Shown here one piece after another: positions 45,807 through 56,211 of a DNA stretch of 64,000 nt. Within the stretch, counting starts at the first letter, position 1. Each line of letters begins with the position of its first letter. Origin of the DNA: Botryosphaeria dothidea (Eukaryota; Ascomycota; Dothideomycetes; Botryosphaeriales; Botryosphaeriaceae); contig WWBZ02000010.1 of NCBI GenBank assembly GCA_011503125.2, forward strand, positions 1 through 64,000. Reading direction: 5' to 3'. Position numbers and translations under genes: made by a program. The notes under the pieces are model-generated. The model ran no database searches, was not told where the DNA came from, and saw only the letters and a list, made by a program, of their open reading frames with translations.

Positions 45807-46407
45807 TAATGAACGGACCTTAGAGGGCGGAGAGACGAGGTAACGAAGCCGGTAAAGGTAGTAGAGGTAAAGTAAATGCCGAAGTATAAGGGTGTAGTTT
45901 AAGGGGGCGGAGGTACGAGGGACGAGGGACGAGGGACGAGGGAGGCAAGCAAGGTCTAATTTAAGGCGTACCAAGTTGTACGCGAGGAATACTCATTACT
46001 AGACTAGAGAACTAACTATAAAGCAGAGGGGCGAGCTTTATATATATAAAGAACGAACTAAAATACTAGCTTCCTAATTTATAAGCAGGTAATGTAATAA
46101 ACGGACCTTGGAGGGGGGGCGGAGAGACGAGGTAACGAAGCCGGTAAAGGCAGTAGGGGTAAAACAATGCCGAAGTATAAGGGTGTAGTTCAAAGGGCGA
46201 GGGTACGAGGTGCGAGAGACGAGGGGCGAGGGACGAGGGGCGAGGGACGAGGGACGAGGGAGGCAAGCAAGGTCCAATTCAAGGCGTACCAAGTTGTACG
46301 CGAGGAATACTCATTGCTAGACTAAAGAACTAACTATAAAGCAGAGGGGCGAGCTTTATATACATAAAGAACGAACTAAAATACTAGCTTCCTGATTTGT
46401 AAGCAGG
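45807..46407 (-). repeat. Dispersed repeat D, two tandem copies (left arm)
   Basis: Two direct copies of a roughly 290-310 bp unit (45807-46088 and 46094-46407), each with a CGAGGGACGAGGG minisatellite (near 45918-45950 and 46205-46265) and ending near TTTRTAAGCAGGTAA. A single inverted copy is at 47992-48300. Open frames here come from the minisatellite and are not genes. Confidence 0.85.
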
Positions 46408-46744
46408 TAAGTCTAGATCTAGATTTTAAATTAACGAAGGTAAATAAGTAAGGGGTCTACATAAGCCACGTTTATAATAGGTAAGTCTAGATCTGGATTT
46501 TAAATTAACGAAGGTAAACGAGAGGTAAGGAGCCTAAGTAAGCCTATTAGGGCTCAACCTTAGGATGATCGCTGAAAGGTTTATTGCGCTAAGTACGTTA
46601 AGCTAGACTTAAGAAGAAAGAGGAGAAGTCGTAGAAGAAAGAGGAAAGTTATATACAAGAAAGGCTTGGCGTTACGTGATCTGCCGATGATCCTCTAAGG
46701 CTTGATCCTGAGGCTTTAGACTCTAATAAAGCCACGTTTATAAC
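46408..46744 (-). repeat. Repeat C, tandem pair, second copy split by a solo LTR
   Basis: A unit of about 76 bp (GTAAGTCTAGATCT...GCCACGTTTATAA) occurs at 46408-46482 and again at 46483-46544 plus 46729-46744. An inverted copy is at 47928-47991. Together with D it forms the inverted arms around the small secreted protein gene. Confidence 0.75.
46545..46728 (-). mobile_element. Solo LTR of the Gypsy-B family
   Basis: A 184-bp inverted copy of the Gypsy-B LTR with 5-bp TSD AAGCC (46540-46544, 46729-46733). It shows this family was also active outside the nest. Confidence 0.94.
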
Positions 46745-46879
46745 AAGAAAATTATATAATATTCCGGCGGATCCGGCCGCCAGTGTAGCATAAGAGGGGC
46801 TCCCCCTACTACCCTCTACAGATAGCTAGCGACTACATAATTAATTACTTTTCTTAAAGTTCGATAATAAATTAAAGAG

Positions 46880-47134
46880 ATTAATAATAGATTGTAGACA
46901 CTCTCCTACGCGTATATAAACTATACTCCTTAGATAACTTTAACCTTCGTAGTTAACTTCGTAATAGAATTTAGACTCTATTAGTAATAAGGCCTTCGTA
47001 CGCAGTGCTTAGTCTTTAGTCGTCTACTCGTTCCTCGCGTACCTCTTCTTATACCCACTTAAGGAAAACCCCTCGACAGGTTTTCTCCCTCTTTAGTATT
47101 GGGATCCTTAGAGGTAGAGGCCCGCTCGTTACAC
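46880..47134 (-). repeat. Dispersed repeat B, left inverted copy, RIP-altered
   Basis: The reverse complement of 48323-48590 (and of 53478-53690). This copy has more TA where the others have CA or TG, so it took more RIP. No complete ORF. Confidence 0.8.
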
Positions 47135-47481
47135 GACACCTCTAAACTATCTTTTAACTTTTATATTTAATAGAATTTTAGGAAACCCTGGATAAATCCT
47201 AACGGTATCTAGCATTCTTTTTACAAAGCTTTATATTAGATTACGAAAATACTAAAACTTACTAGTATTATACTTTAGACTTTTATATACTCTTTCGGAT
47301 ACTAAAATCGGCTTTTAATACTCGTTTATTTCGAGAACTATATATATTAAGTAGATCTTCCCACCGACGCCTAAGAAGACAGACAGAACCTACTTAAAAA
47401 CCTCTTTTGTAGTACATTTCTCGAAAAGTTAGTAATAAAATCTAGAAGAAGTTCTTAAACTAACTAGTATTCTCTATAGTT
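47135..47481 (+). promoter_or_regulatory. AT-rich upstream region of the small secreted protein gene
   Basis: About 350 bp of AT-rich DNA between repeat B and the ATG. TATA-like strings occur (TATATATTA near 47340) but none can be assigned as the promoter. No other gene is seen. Confidence 0.3.
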
Positions 47482-47742
47482 ATGGCATACTTTCTCGCTG
47501 TCCTAGCAGCAGTTTTATCTTTAACGCCCTTCGTCGTTGCGAACTGCGAGGTGGAAATCCGTAATGCTGGTAATGCTGTTGTGGCTCAAGCATGTATTTC
47601 GGCATATACGGTTACAGGCATCTGGGATCCCTGGGATAAGATACGGTGGTTTGTCCGCACGACTGCGGATTGTGGAGTAAGCCTTGAAAACCAAGCTTTC
47701 CCGACTACGGATTGGCAACTCCTTCATACCGGTAGCTGTTAG
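47482..47742 (+). CDS. Small secreted Cys-containing protein, candidate effector
   Basis: An 86-residue protein. Residues 1-20 form a classic signal peptide (hydrophobic LAVLAAVLSLTPFVVA) with likely cleavage after Ala20. The mature part is about 66 residues with four Cys (positions 22, 38, 63, 86), room for two disulphides, and a Trp-rich centre (GIWDPWDKIRWFV). It keeps CpA/TpG, so it escaped most RIP. The TAG stop at 47740-47742 may have been CAG: the same frame continues 23 codons to TAG at 47812-47814 and ends GWSGSFRC, adding a terminal Cys. The gene lies in the loop between inverted repeats. I do not recognise the family. The effector role is inferred from size, secretion and TE-rich context. 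Confidence 0.65.
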   Translation: MAYFLAVLAAVLSLTPFVVANCEVEIRNAGNAVVAQACISAYTVTGIWDPWDKIRWFVRTTADCGVSLENQAFPTTDWQLLHTGSC

Positions 47743-47927
47743 TCGATACACTTTGCCAGTGGGTTAAAGTCGGAAGGCCATGGCGCTGGATGGTCCGGCA
47801 GTTTCCGATGCTAGTGCCTAGCTCGGTACGGCCTCTGTATTCGACGTTGCGGCGCAAATCTCGATAGCTATACAAGGGTAGCTATTTAAAATCAAAGTAG
47901 TCGCGTATTCCTACGTACTGTTATAAA

Positions 47928-48300
47928 CGTGGTTTACTTAGACCCCTTGCCTTCCTTTTGCCCTCATTAATTTAGAACCGAGATCTAGACTCACCTGCTT
48001 ACAAATCAGGAAGCTAGTATTTTAGTTAGTTCTTTATGTATATAAACCTCGCCCCTCTGCTTCGTAGTTTAGTTCTTTAGTCTAGTAATGAGTATTCCTC
48101 GCCTACAACTTGGTACGCCTTGATTAGACCTTGCTTGCCTCTCTTGTTACTCGTTACTCGTCCCTCGTCCCTCGCCTCTCGTCCCCCATTACTCGTCTCT
48201 TGTTATCCGCCCCTCGTGCTTCGGTATTTGCTTTACCCCTACTGCCTTTACCGGCTTCGTTACCTCGTCTCTCCGCCCTCCAAGGTCTATTCATTACATT
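47928..48300 (+). repeat. Repeats C and D, right inverted arm
   Basis: 47928-47991 is C and 47992-48300 is D, in mirror order to the left arm at 45807-46744. The CTCGTCCCTCGTCCCTCG minisatellite of D is at about 48150-48220. The long frame at 48120-48440 is a by-product of this minisatellite. Confidence 0.85.
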
Positions 48301-48322
48301 TTGCTAGACTCTTATCTAGTAG

Positions 48323-48590
48323 GTGTAACGAGCGGGCCTCTGCCTCTAAGGATCCAAACACCAAAGAGGGAGAAAACCTGTCGAGGGTTTTCCTTGAGTG
48401 GGTACAAGAAGAGGTACGCGAGGAACGAGTAGACGACTAAAGACTGAGCACTGCGTGCGAAGGCCTTGTTACCAATAGAGTCCAAATTCTATTGTGAAGA
48501 TTCTATTGCTGAAGTTGACCACGAAGGTCAAAGCTATCTAAGGAGTGTGGTTTATATACACGTAGGAGAGTGTCTTCAATCTATTACTGA
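48323..48590 (+). repeat. Dispersed repeat B, right copy
   Basis: About 270 bp, nearly unmutated, containing GAGGGAGAAAACCTGTCGAG and TGACCACGAAGGTCAAAGC. Other copies are at 46880-47134 (inverted) and 53478-53690 (direct). No TIR or tail can be defined. Confidence 0.8.
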
Positions 48591-48689
48591 TCTGTTTGAT
48601 CTGTCCTTGTGGGGTACGGATCATAGAGATCAATGGCGGTTTGATCTGTTTGATCTCTAGTTGCCCAGACCGGAGCAGACAGATCAATG

Positions 48690-48812
48690 CTTGGCGTCAC
48701 GTGATACACGTGGCCCTTCTGAATTCTTCTCGCGGCGCGGGTCTGCGCCCCGCTCTGCTGCCTCATCCCTCTTACTCCGATACTGTAGAGGCTGCGTCGT
48801 AACATGTAATGG
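48690..48812 (+). repeat. Dispersed repeat E, right copy
   Basis: Counterpart of 45550-45682. It contains TCACGTGAT and ends GGCTGCGTCGTAACATG. A shorter related piece (TCACGTGATTAA...GCTGCGCCGTAACA) follows repeat B at 53743-53828, so B and E probably belong to one longer element. Confidence 0.6.
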
Positions 48813-49257
48813 TCTCATTAACGCCACTCACGGTGATTGTAGAGAGTATTTCGTTAGGGTGATGGAGGGTAGAGCAAGTATTGTTGCCATTTATCCATAA
48901 AGGGAAAGTCCGAGGTTCTATGAAAGGTCCTGTAAAGGTTCTCGCGAGGACTCTGTCCGAAAAAGGAAAGCCCGAAGGTCCTGTGCGGTGTCCTGGCGAG
49001 GCCTACACCCAGGACCTCGGACGGGACCTTTAACAGCGCTACAAATTCTACTTCTACTCACGAACAAGATTTCTTAGGGCTCCGTAGACTCAGGCGATGC
49101 GCCCGCTTTCGCGTAATTGACTTATTTACTGCCCCGAGTGCTATCTCCAGCGTCGCGGCGTACGCGCTGTCACGTGAGAGAATTGTCCGTGCACGGGCGC
49201 GGTCGCGATAGAGCGACGCGCCACCGCCAGCGACTCAGACAACGCCAGCGACCCACC
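48813..49257 (+). other. Upstream region of the Ulp1-like gene
   Basis: About 445 bp with no supported gene. GTCCGAGG (near 48909) and its inverse CCTCGGAC (near 49014) flank a stretch rich in GGTCCTG-like strings, and the last 100 bp are GC-rich. Promoter elements cannot be assigned. Confidence 0.35.
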
Positions 49258-51792
49258 ATGTCCGCGGAAGCGCTGCCGCCCGAGGTGGAGGCCGCCCTCG
49301 CCCCCATTGACGCCATAGCCGCCGAGACCCATGCAGTCGCGCTACGCTAACTATACACGCAGTTCAGCATTGCCGTGACGGCGGCGCGTCAGCATAACAT
49401 CAAGCCTGCAACCTTACTTGCGCGACTTTGGCCCGAAACGCGAAAGCTCATCTTCATCGCCGAAGCCACCTTTGGACGCACGCGGACGCGAATCCACAGT
49501 CTCGTGGCGTCGCCGTGGAAGCTCGGCGTCGGTGAAATACTCTCTGCTTTCGACGAAACAGTCTTATCCTCCGAAGACTTTCTCAGCAATCTGTATGACT
49601 TTTCCACATCTGGTGCATCTTGGGAAGACGCGCACAAGGCCATCGTGCAAGCAAGCGAGTCGCGGCGGTCGGGCACAGGGCGGCGCCCAGGCATCTCGCT
49701 GGACCGTGTCTTCGTTCCTCAGGATGTCCGCGATGCCGCTGCCGCCACTACGCCCGACGGCGTTGTGTTTCGCAAGAAGACCAGGTCGCAGCCCAAGAAG
49801 ACGAAGGGAAAGAAGGCGGCGGAGAGAGAGGAGCGCCAGGAAGTGAGGTACGCGCAACCGCTCCCGCAGCCTCAATGAGCATTTTGCTGACCCACTGGCC
49901 CAGTCCGCCTCGCACTGATCATCGCTCCCCGCGAACCCCTTCGCCTGCCTCCACTCGCAAGCGCGCACGGTCGCCATCTACGGGACCACCTCGACGGTGT
50001 CGAGCACGTTCGGCTTCACTCGAAGTAGCCCGTGGACGGCCCAGCGATATGATCGACGAGCTAAATATATTTGGAGCGGATGGGTTCAGTGACACCGACG
50101 ATCAGAATTCCGCCTCGAAGGAGTCGAGCGTTACTAGGGATGGCTTAAGCAACTTTGGCGATGATAGTGACGTCAGCTTCAACGACGACAGTGGGCTCAA
50201 CTTCGACGACGAGGCGCCCTTCTTACCGCGCCCGTCCGGCGAAGAAGGTCACGACCAGCCAACAAAGACCCGAGCTTCGTTGTTTGCACCGCGCAAGAGA
50301 CCTCCACCGCATACTCCTCCACCGCATACTCCTCCACCGCATACTCTTCCACGTCCTTTTCCGAACCCAACCGGCGAGTCCATAGGCAGTGTAACACAGA
50401 GTCACATCGAGGAACCGCCCGAAAAGACGCTGCGGTCCTTTGATCTTTCCCAAGGTTACTCAGGCGTGCAGTCAGTTCCAGTTGCTGTGCAACCGACTCC
50501 TGCGGCTCATTCTGCTACCAAACCATCACACTCTAGGCCACCTATTCCTGATGCACCCACTCCGCAATTGTCCAAAGACAAGCTTGTAGATGTCACCTCA
50601 ACGGAGCTACGGAAGACCGAGGGCATCCCCGACGAGGAAGCACAAGTTGCCTCGGCGCTCCATCAACTTAGTGGCCTGAACTGGATGGGTAACACTGCCA
50701 TTTTCCAGGTCCTCAAACGGTTTGCCCCGCCGAATATAGCCTTCTTCGATCTCGGTGACCCGCTGGCAGCCGGAAGCCGAACATGGGGTGATTGGATTAA
50801 GAATCGGCACTACCATGTCCGGGATGCGACTAATGTTTTCATACCACTACACCTTCGTCAGCAGAAGCATTGGATCCTTCTCCATATCGACCTCACCGAA
50901 ACCCGTGTGACTACATACAACTCCATGAAGGCACTTAAACCTTATATCGATATTCACGAAGCCTCTCGAGCTATTGTGACTTCACTCGGCCTGCAGTGGG
51001 ATACATCATGGAAGACATGCGACGCGGTTCAGGTACCCGAAGAAATGTGTAAAGCTCTTGATAGCAGAGTACTAATTCAAACATGTTGCGGCGTAGGCAC
51101 TCCAGCAGGTTGACGGAGACTTTGTAAACTGTGGCGTCTTCGTGCTTATACACTGCATATACATCGCAGCAAAGAGAAACATCCCAAGTCAGACCGACGC
51201 AGGACTGTGGCGCTTCTTATTCAGCGCTGCGGTGCAAGCTGATAATGGTCCACACAGCTATCTCCCGCTCGACTCGTCAACCATCGATTCCCCACTTGGC
51301 TCAGAGCGACACCTCGCAGCGACTAATCTATGCAAGTCATTGTCGATGAAGCTGGCTCTTGCAAATGAAGCCTCCCAAGTACTGGCCAGCGTTTCCAGTA
51401 AAACTGCCGAGGATACTAGGAAGAGGGACCTGGAAAAGGTTGAGTCGGATTTAACCCATTGGGAATCAGTGCTCGACAAAGCATCACAAAACAACACCAG
51501 CTGTCCGGACGACGATACCGCCTTGAAACAGCTCCTAGAAGGCTTCATTAGTAGCGCAGCAGCCCGAAAGAAGACCCTCGAGTCCGAATTGGGAAACTAC
51601 AGAACCCATACAGAGGCCATTCGGCCCGCTGTGGTTGCCGCCGGTAGGACCTGTGACGCTGCTCGATCTCGGCTCGAAGAAGTCCAGCAGATCACGGCCG
51701 AGGCCGCCCAGTTGATGCAGACGGAGAGGACTGACCTCAGGGCTGCCTTAAGGGGACTGGAAGCGTACATGGGAGCTGCCGGCTTACTCTGA
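49258..51792 (+). pseudogene. Ulp1-like (C48/adenain-fold) cysteine protease with coiled-coil tail; one Gln-to-stop
   Basis: Proposed exons 49258-49847, 49904-51032 and 51106-51792 (about 801 residues). Intron 1 (56 nt) has branch-like TGCTGAC; intron 2 (73 nt) has TACTAAT; both keep frame. ATG 49258 has a good context (CCACCATG). Residues 1-195 are helical and unrecognised. About 200-430 is acidic/disordered with three PPPHT repeats (50301-50345). The catalytic domain lies at about 440-620: HWILLHIDL with His519, YNSM with Asn536, and NCGVF with Cys582. The His-to-Asn spacing (17) equals His-Asp in yeast Ulp1, but Asp is Asn here. The tail (about 650-801) is rich in heptad-like Glu/Lys/Ala, probably coiled coil. 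TAA at 49348-49350 breaks codon 31 (R-stop-L), a CAA-to-TAA type change. An extra intron removing it is less likely. Such proteases remove SUMO-type modifiers; substrate unknown. Confidence 0.7.
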
Positions 51793-53477
51793 GTGACCGG
51801 GTCGTTTGCTTTTAACTTCGCTATTTACTATTTGCCTCGGAAAAACAACAGAGAGTAGGGTGTCGTTTTACAAGACTAATAAAAGAGCACGAGAAAGGGA
51901 AATCCCGGGGTAGAGGTTCGCTTCTATTCTGATGTATGTTTCTTTACGAAGGGGCGAAACTGGAGTTGCGGAAGGAATGCGTGAAGGCTTTCATTAGGAA
52001 GAGAAACCGAAGCGGTTACTTCTGGCCGAATTGCTCTTACTCGGGCTACTCATTGGTAGAAGTTGCGCTGTATACTATAGCAGCTTCGTAGATAGCTTGA
52101 TCAGCTTAGCAGGGAAGCATACAGATACTTTAAGGATGCCTATCGAGATGAAAAGAGCATACCCGCTTTCTCGAGATCATGTTGCCTGCTGCTGGTAACT
52201 CTGGCCATGGCAATTGGTGATGCACCCGTAGCCTTCCTCGATAATGCGGGTGTGTGTGCAGACTCGCTGCATTGCGATCAAGATGGTAGCAAGCATGATT
52301 CGGGACTTCCTGCATCGCTGCTCGGCCGGGGACGGTGGTTGGGCGGCTTGCCACAACGGCTCTTTGCACGTCTCACCTTCACTGGCGTGACCTCGAGGGG
52401 TTGAAGGCTTGCAGCCAGATCCTTAGGCTGCGCAGCCCTTGGTAGGCTCTCCATCTTCAGCAGGTGTCGTGGATGATGATGATGGTATTAACGTCTATCT
52501 GTACTAACTTTATAGCCAGTCTGCCTCCCATGGGGCTTATTGACGGGTGGAGTAACCACCTTTTCGCTGGACAAATGAGATCCTCAGCTTCCCAACCGGT
52601 TTTTGTTGCAAGTCCTGCTGTGCACCCGCCTTGTTGGCCGTCCCTAGCACTCCGCGATTTAGATTCGCGGCTTAATCCGTTTGCGGTGCCTCGCTTCCGC
52701 CCCGGACCACCTCTGTTGATTTAACGAGGCTTTGGAACAGAAACCACCCCGTCCTAGTGAAGGAGAATGAGTGTCCTTAAGTACATAGATCTGAACTAAT
52801 ATAACCGAGGAAATGAGTGTATCCGAGGAAGTGATATCCGAGGGTATTGGGCAGGAACAGTGGCAAATTAATGCCTTCCTCTTCTCCGGTGGAATCTTCG
52901 AGAGATTGTAGTAACTAATAAACTAAACGACAAGTGCTGCCTGAGAAATAAGGGGATTCTGGTTGACATGATGTCATACAGACGCAGGTCAGCGCGACAC
53001 GATATTACGTCGGCGCGGTCACGGCCGAACCCTGACCAAATACAGGATACAACACGTTATCCTTGCAGCTAGCTGCGCAGGCGTCCTAATATGTCAGCCC
53101 GCAGCTGTGTTATCTACCTGGCCTTATAACCCGCTTTCGGGTGCGCGTAGCGAGCCTAACACTCTTTCCGCTGCTAACAAGCTGCCCAATAACACCCCGC
53201 CTCTAGCCGACGCGGATTCTGCTCCACCACACTGCTAGTCTGCAGAAACGGTGTCAGCGAGAGTAACAGTTCGGGGTCACGTGCCGGGATTTGTCTTTCC
53301 GCGAGTTATGAGGGATGCGTAAGGGTGTGGGTGCTGTCACCTAAGCTGAACGCAACCTTAATAGCTAATAGAAGTAAGCGCTTTCCAGGCGTCTTAATAG
53401 AGTTAGGGCTCGGAGAAGGCCGGCAGGAGCGCGGCTCGTGCTTGTCGGCTTGTTGATGGCGCGTGAGTAGGGTGAGG
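51793..53477. other. Intergenic region without a supported gene
   Basis: Short open frames (for example 52207-52404, 52464-52724) have no recognisable features. A stretch near 52875-52965 (GGAATCTTCGAGAGAT...AAGGGGATTCTGGTTGACAT) resembles 60400-60477, suggesting two diverged copies of an unidentified repeat. Confidence 0.5.
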
Positions 53478-53690
53478 GCAAAGAGGGAGAAAACCTGTCG
53501 AGGGCTTTCCTTGAGTGGGTACAAGAAGAGGTGCGTGAGGAATGAGTAGACGACTGAAGACTGAGCACTGCGTGCGAAGGCCTTATTACTAACAATTGGT
53601 GCTGAATTGTTATTGATGTTGACCACGAAGGTCAAAGCTATCTAAGGAGTGTGATTTATATACACGTAGGAGAGTTCTATACAATCTGGG
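53478..53690 (+). repeat. Dispersed repeat B, third copy
   Basis: A direct copy of 48323-48590, from AAAGAGGGAGAAAACC through TATATACACGTAGGAGAG, with little RIP. An antisense open frame of 109 codons (53306-53635) covers it but has no independent support. Confidence 0.8.
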
Positions 53691-53834
53691 GTTGCTCTAT
53701 GTAGCCCGGCTCCCATGGGCGACGTGTGGGTCCTGGTGGAGTCACGTGATTAATTGTTTTTTTCCGCGGGGCCTCTTCGAAGGCCTTTCTCGACCTTCCT
53801 ATAATCCCCGGGAAAGCTGCGCCGTAACAATAGA

Positions 53835-54027
53835 CCCTGAGACCCTGGTCGAGAGGACCCTGAAGAAAACCCTGCAACTCGCTACCAGCAAAAGAGAACC
53901 TAGAAGGATATATAAAGATCCTCTCGTCACTCGAATCTTATTTCCTTTTCTCTTTAGCTTAGTCCTCTCGTAGATAGTAATGCCACTGCATTTCCGCGAG
54001 TGCACCGGATGCAAGCCATCACATTGT
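53835..54027 (+). repeat. Direct repeat X (possible LTR fragment)
   Basis: About 190 bp shared with 55730-55916, from GAGACCCTGG to AGCCATCACA, with a TATATAAA box and a following pyrimidine-rich CTTATTTCCTTTTCTC. That layout resembles a retrotransposon LTR promoter. No TSD was found. Confidence 0.75.
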
Positions 54028-55729
54028 CTCCGGGCTTAGAGGAGAGCGAAATGATCGGGGCCGGTACACGAGCGATCGCGCGTGTAGACTCATCTGATAA
54101 CGACTGCGGCTCTGCGTCACATCTAGAGCGGGGATGTTCACCAGTCGCGCTTGCGTGTGATAGCGGAAATGGCCGCAACGGCCTGTAAATAACCGGGCAA
54201 TCTTGCGGTAAAGTAGAAAAAGCTTAACTAGGTGTAAGGAGCATGCTTAATAGAGGTTAGCCGTCGGTTTTGGGTAGAGACGGATAATATAGATCCGTTA
54301 ATTATCACGCTATGAAGTTGCCGTCTGTCTCCCTGCCGAAACTAGATCGCTAGTCGAATCAGGTGCGGGCGCTATCATGCGAACGGAGCGGGCAATAATG
54401 CCGTAAGAGGCCTGGGGAAGATCTTTGCAGCCGACCGGGATCATGGAAGCGAGAAATATTGGTACCATCTTTCCGTGAGATCTTGGTACGATGGCGGGGC
54501 GATGAGGCAGAGGCGCTATCACACCGCTGATTCCTTCCCTAAGGGTCGACTACTTTCTCGCCTGCAGCCTAGCTTTTTTCTACGCCCTCCTATCTTGTCA
54601 CACCTTGTTAATAGAGCCGTTGTTTATCTTCCCCAGACCTTTCAAGGCATCAGACTCTAGAAATCATCGTAGGCCAATGCGTAGATCGACTCTCGAGCCG
54701 ATCAACCCGAGGCTAAGACGGCGATCAGATAATGCGCCTCTTTCTAGACGTTGCTTCTAGGGCACGGTGCGCAGTAGTTAATTAGATGTATCGTACGCGG
54801 CAGCTACCCGGCTTCACCGCTCTAGATAGCAAGTGGGCGAGATACACGACCAGTGGGCGCTGACACTACTTATATTGCGCTGGCGCTACGGCCCGTCGTG
54901 CGCGAAAGCTCCCGATGCAGATCCGCCTGACGTTGCCCATCACGACCGTTGCTGTGGAACCGGGTATTGCGTAGTGTAGGCGCTCGGGGCGGGGGTAGTC
55001 CAGCCAAGGCACTAGGGACTAACGGAAGAGGACGTCTTGAGGCGGTGTGTTGGTGATGCGGCGTGTTGGTGATGCGGCAGGTATAGGCGGCACTGTTACA
55101 TCCGTCCACCTGCACCTCTTTCCAGCCCGCTCATCTCCGCACTAGCGCCAGGCCGTTAGACCGTCAAACCGTCAAACCGTGAAGCCGTTAAATGGGCGGT
55201 ACACCTCAGCCTCCGCGCGATGCGATGAGATGCGGCCTGTGGTATTTTCAGGGACGAAAGCCCTTGAACCGCAGATCCACGCCTCAGAGCTGCAACTTCG
55301 TGTCACCGGCGCTAGGTTGACCGGTCGCGGTTTTCGGCGACTGGCATGCCGCTTATTTCGCCCGAAGCGGGAGCCGGAAGGACGCTATTTGCTAGGCGCC
55401 CGGGTGAAGAGGGAGAGGGAGAGACTGCGGTGTGCCGGTCGACCTGGTCGAAGCACACACGGCTGGGGCCTGTCCACCGTGCTCTTTCGCCCTCACGACC
55501 GCGTCTCAGGTTGTATACGGGCGGCTGGATTCTGTCCGGGAGGGCTGCGCTCTGCTCTCGCGGCCGTGCAGCCCCTCCTGTCACAGTTCCACCGCGCTTT
55601 TCTCCCCCTCTCTCAGTCCTGGAGCGAACGCCTCCAGCCTTTCCTTTCCCTCTCCGTCCCTTCTTCCGTTTTCTCTGCCACCATTTGTTACGGTTTAAAC
55701 CCGAAGGTGCCTTGGATGAGTCCTGCGGC
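54028..55729. other. Intergenic region between repeats X and Y, no supported gene
   Basis: Open frames here (such as 55179-55865, 228 codons) run through GC-rich or repeat sequence and lack domains. A short tandem GTGTTGGTGATGCGGC pair lies near 55044-55080. TGTTACGG at 55687 could be the start of an LTR that includes repeat Y. Confidence 0.5.
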
Positions 55730-55916
55730 GAGACCCTGGGTCGAGAGGACCCTGAAGAAAATCCTGCGATTCGCTACTAGTAAAAGGGAACCTAGGAGGA
55801 TATATAAGGATTCTCTCTCTACTCGAATCTTATTTCCTTTTCTCTTTAGCTTAGTCTTCTCGTAGATAGTAATGCCACTGCATTTCCGCGAGTGCACCGG
55901 ATACAAGCCATCACAC
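55730..55916 (+). repeat. Direct repeat Y (second copy of X)
   Basis: Matches 53835-54027 with scattered transitions. If the LTR starts at TGTTACGG (55687) the unit would be about 230 bp and end CATCACA, giving TG...CA ends. That is a hypothesis. Confidence 0.75.
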
Positions 55917-56211
55917 CACCCCGTTCTCCATCCCCCGCAACGCAACAGACCCACGGCCTGGACATGGAACCGCACCACCAACGCAGGCTGATCGGCTCAC
56001 TAGACTAAGGCCACGCGCACGACCTGGCAGCGGTGGAAAGAAGGGAGCAGAGGCGGAGATCACGGAGGCAGGCGCCACGGAAGATTTCACGAAGGAAGTC
56101 ACGGGAGAGGGGGTCGCGATGATGGGGGGCGTGGAGCATGTTACGGGGGAGGTGGCGATGGTGGAGAGGCTGGCACGAGAGGCGCGGGAGGCGGGCGGGA
56201 AGAAGGTGTAG
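55917..56211 (+). pseudogene. Possible C-terminal gene fragment
   Basis: A plus-strand frame stays open from the end of repeat Y to TAG at 56209-56211. It encodes a Pro/Arg-rich start and then a charged, helix-like Glu/Ala/Lys-rich end (VERLAREAREAGGKKV). There is no start codon at the proper place. It may be a gene end displaced by the repeat insertion, or chance in GC-rich DNA. Confidence 0.25.

Noticed and set aside
46066..46292. Overlapping minus-strand frames with Ser/Pro/Arg repeats
   Set aside because: They translate the CGAGGGACGAGGG minisatellite of repeat D and are not genes.
48120..48440. 106-codon plus-strand frame
   Set aside because: It spans the junction of repeats D and B and encodes low-complexity sequence from the minisatellite.
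55179..55865. 228-codon open frame
   Set aside because: It runs through GC-rich DNA and into repeat Y, has no domain, and its C-terminal part is duplicated in repeat X, so it is a by-product of the repeat.
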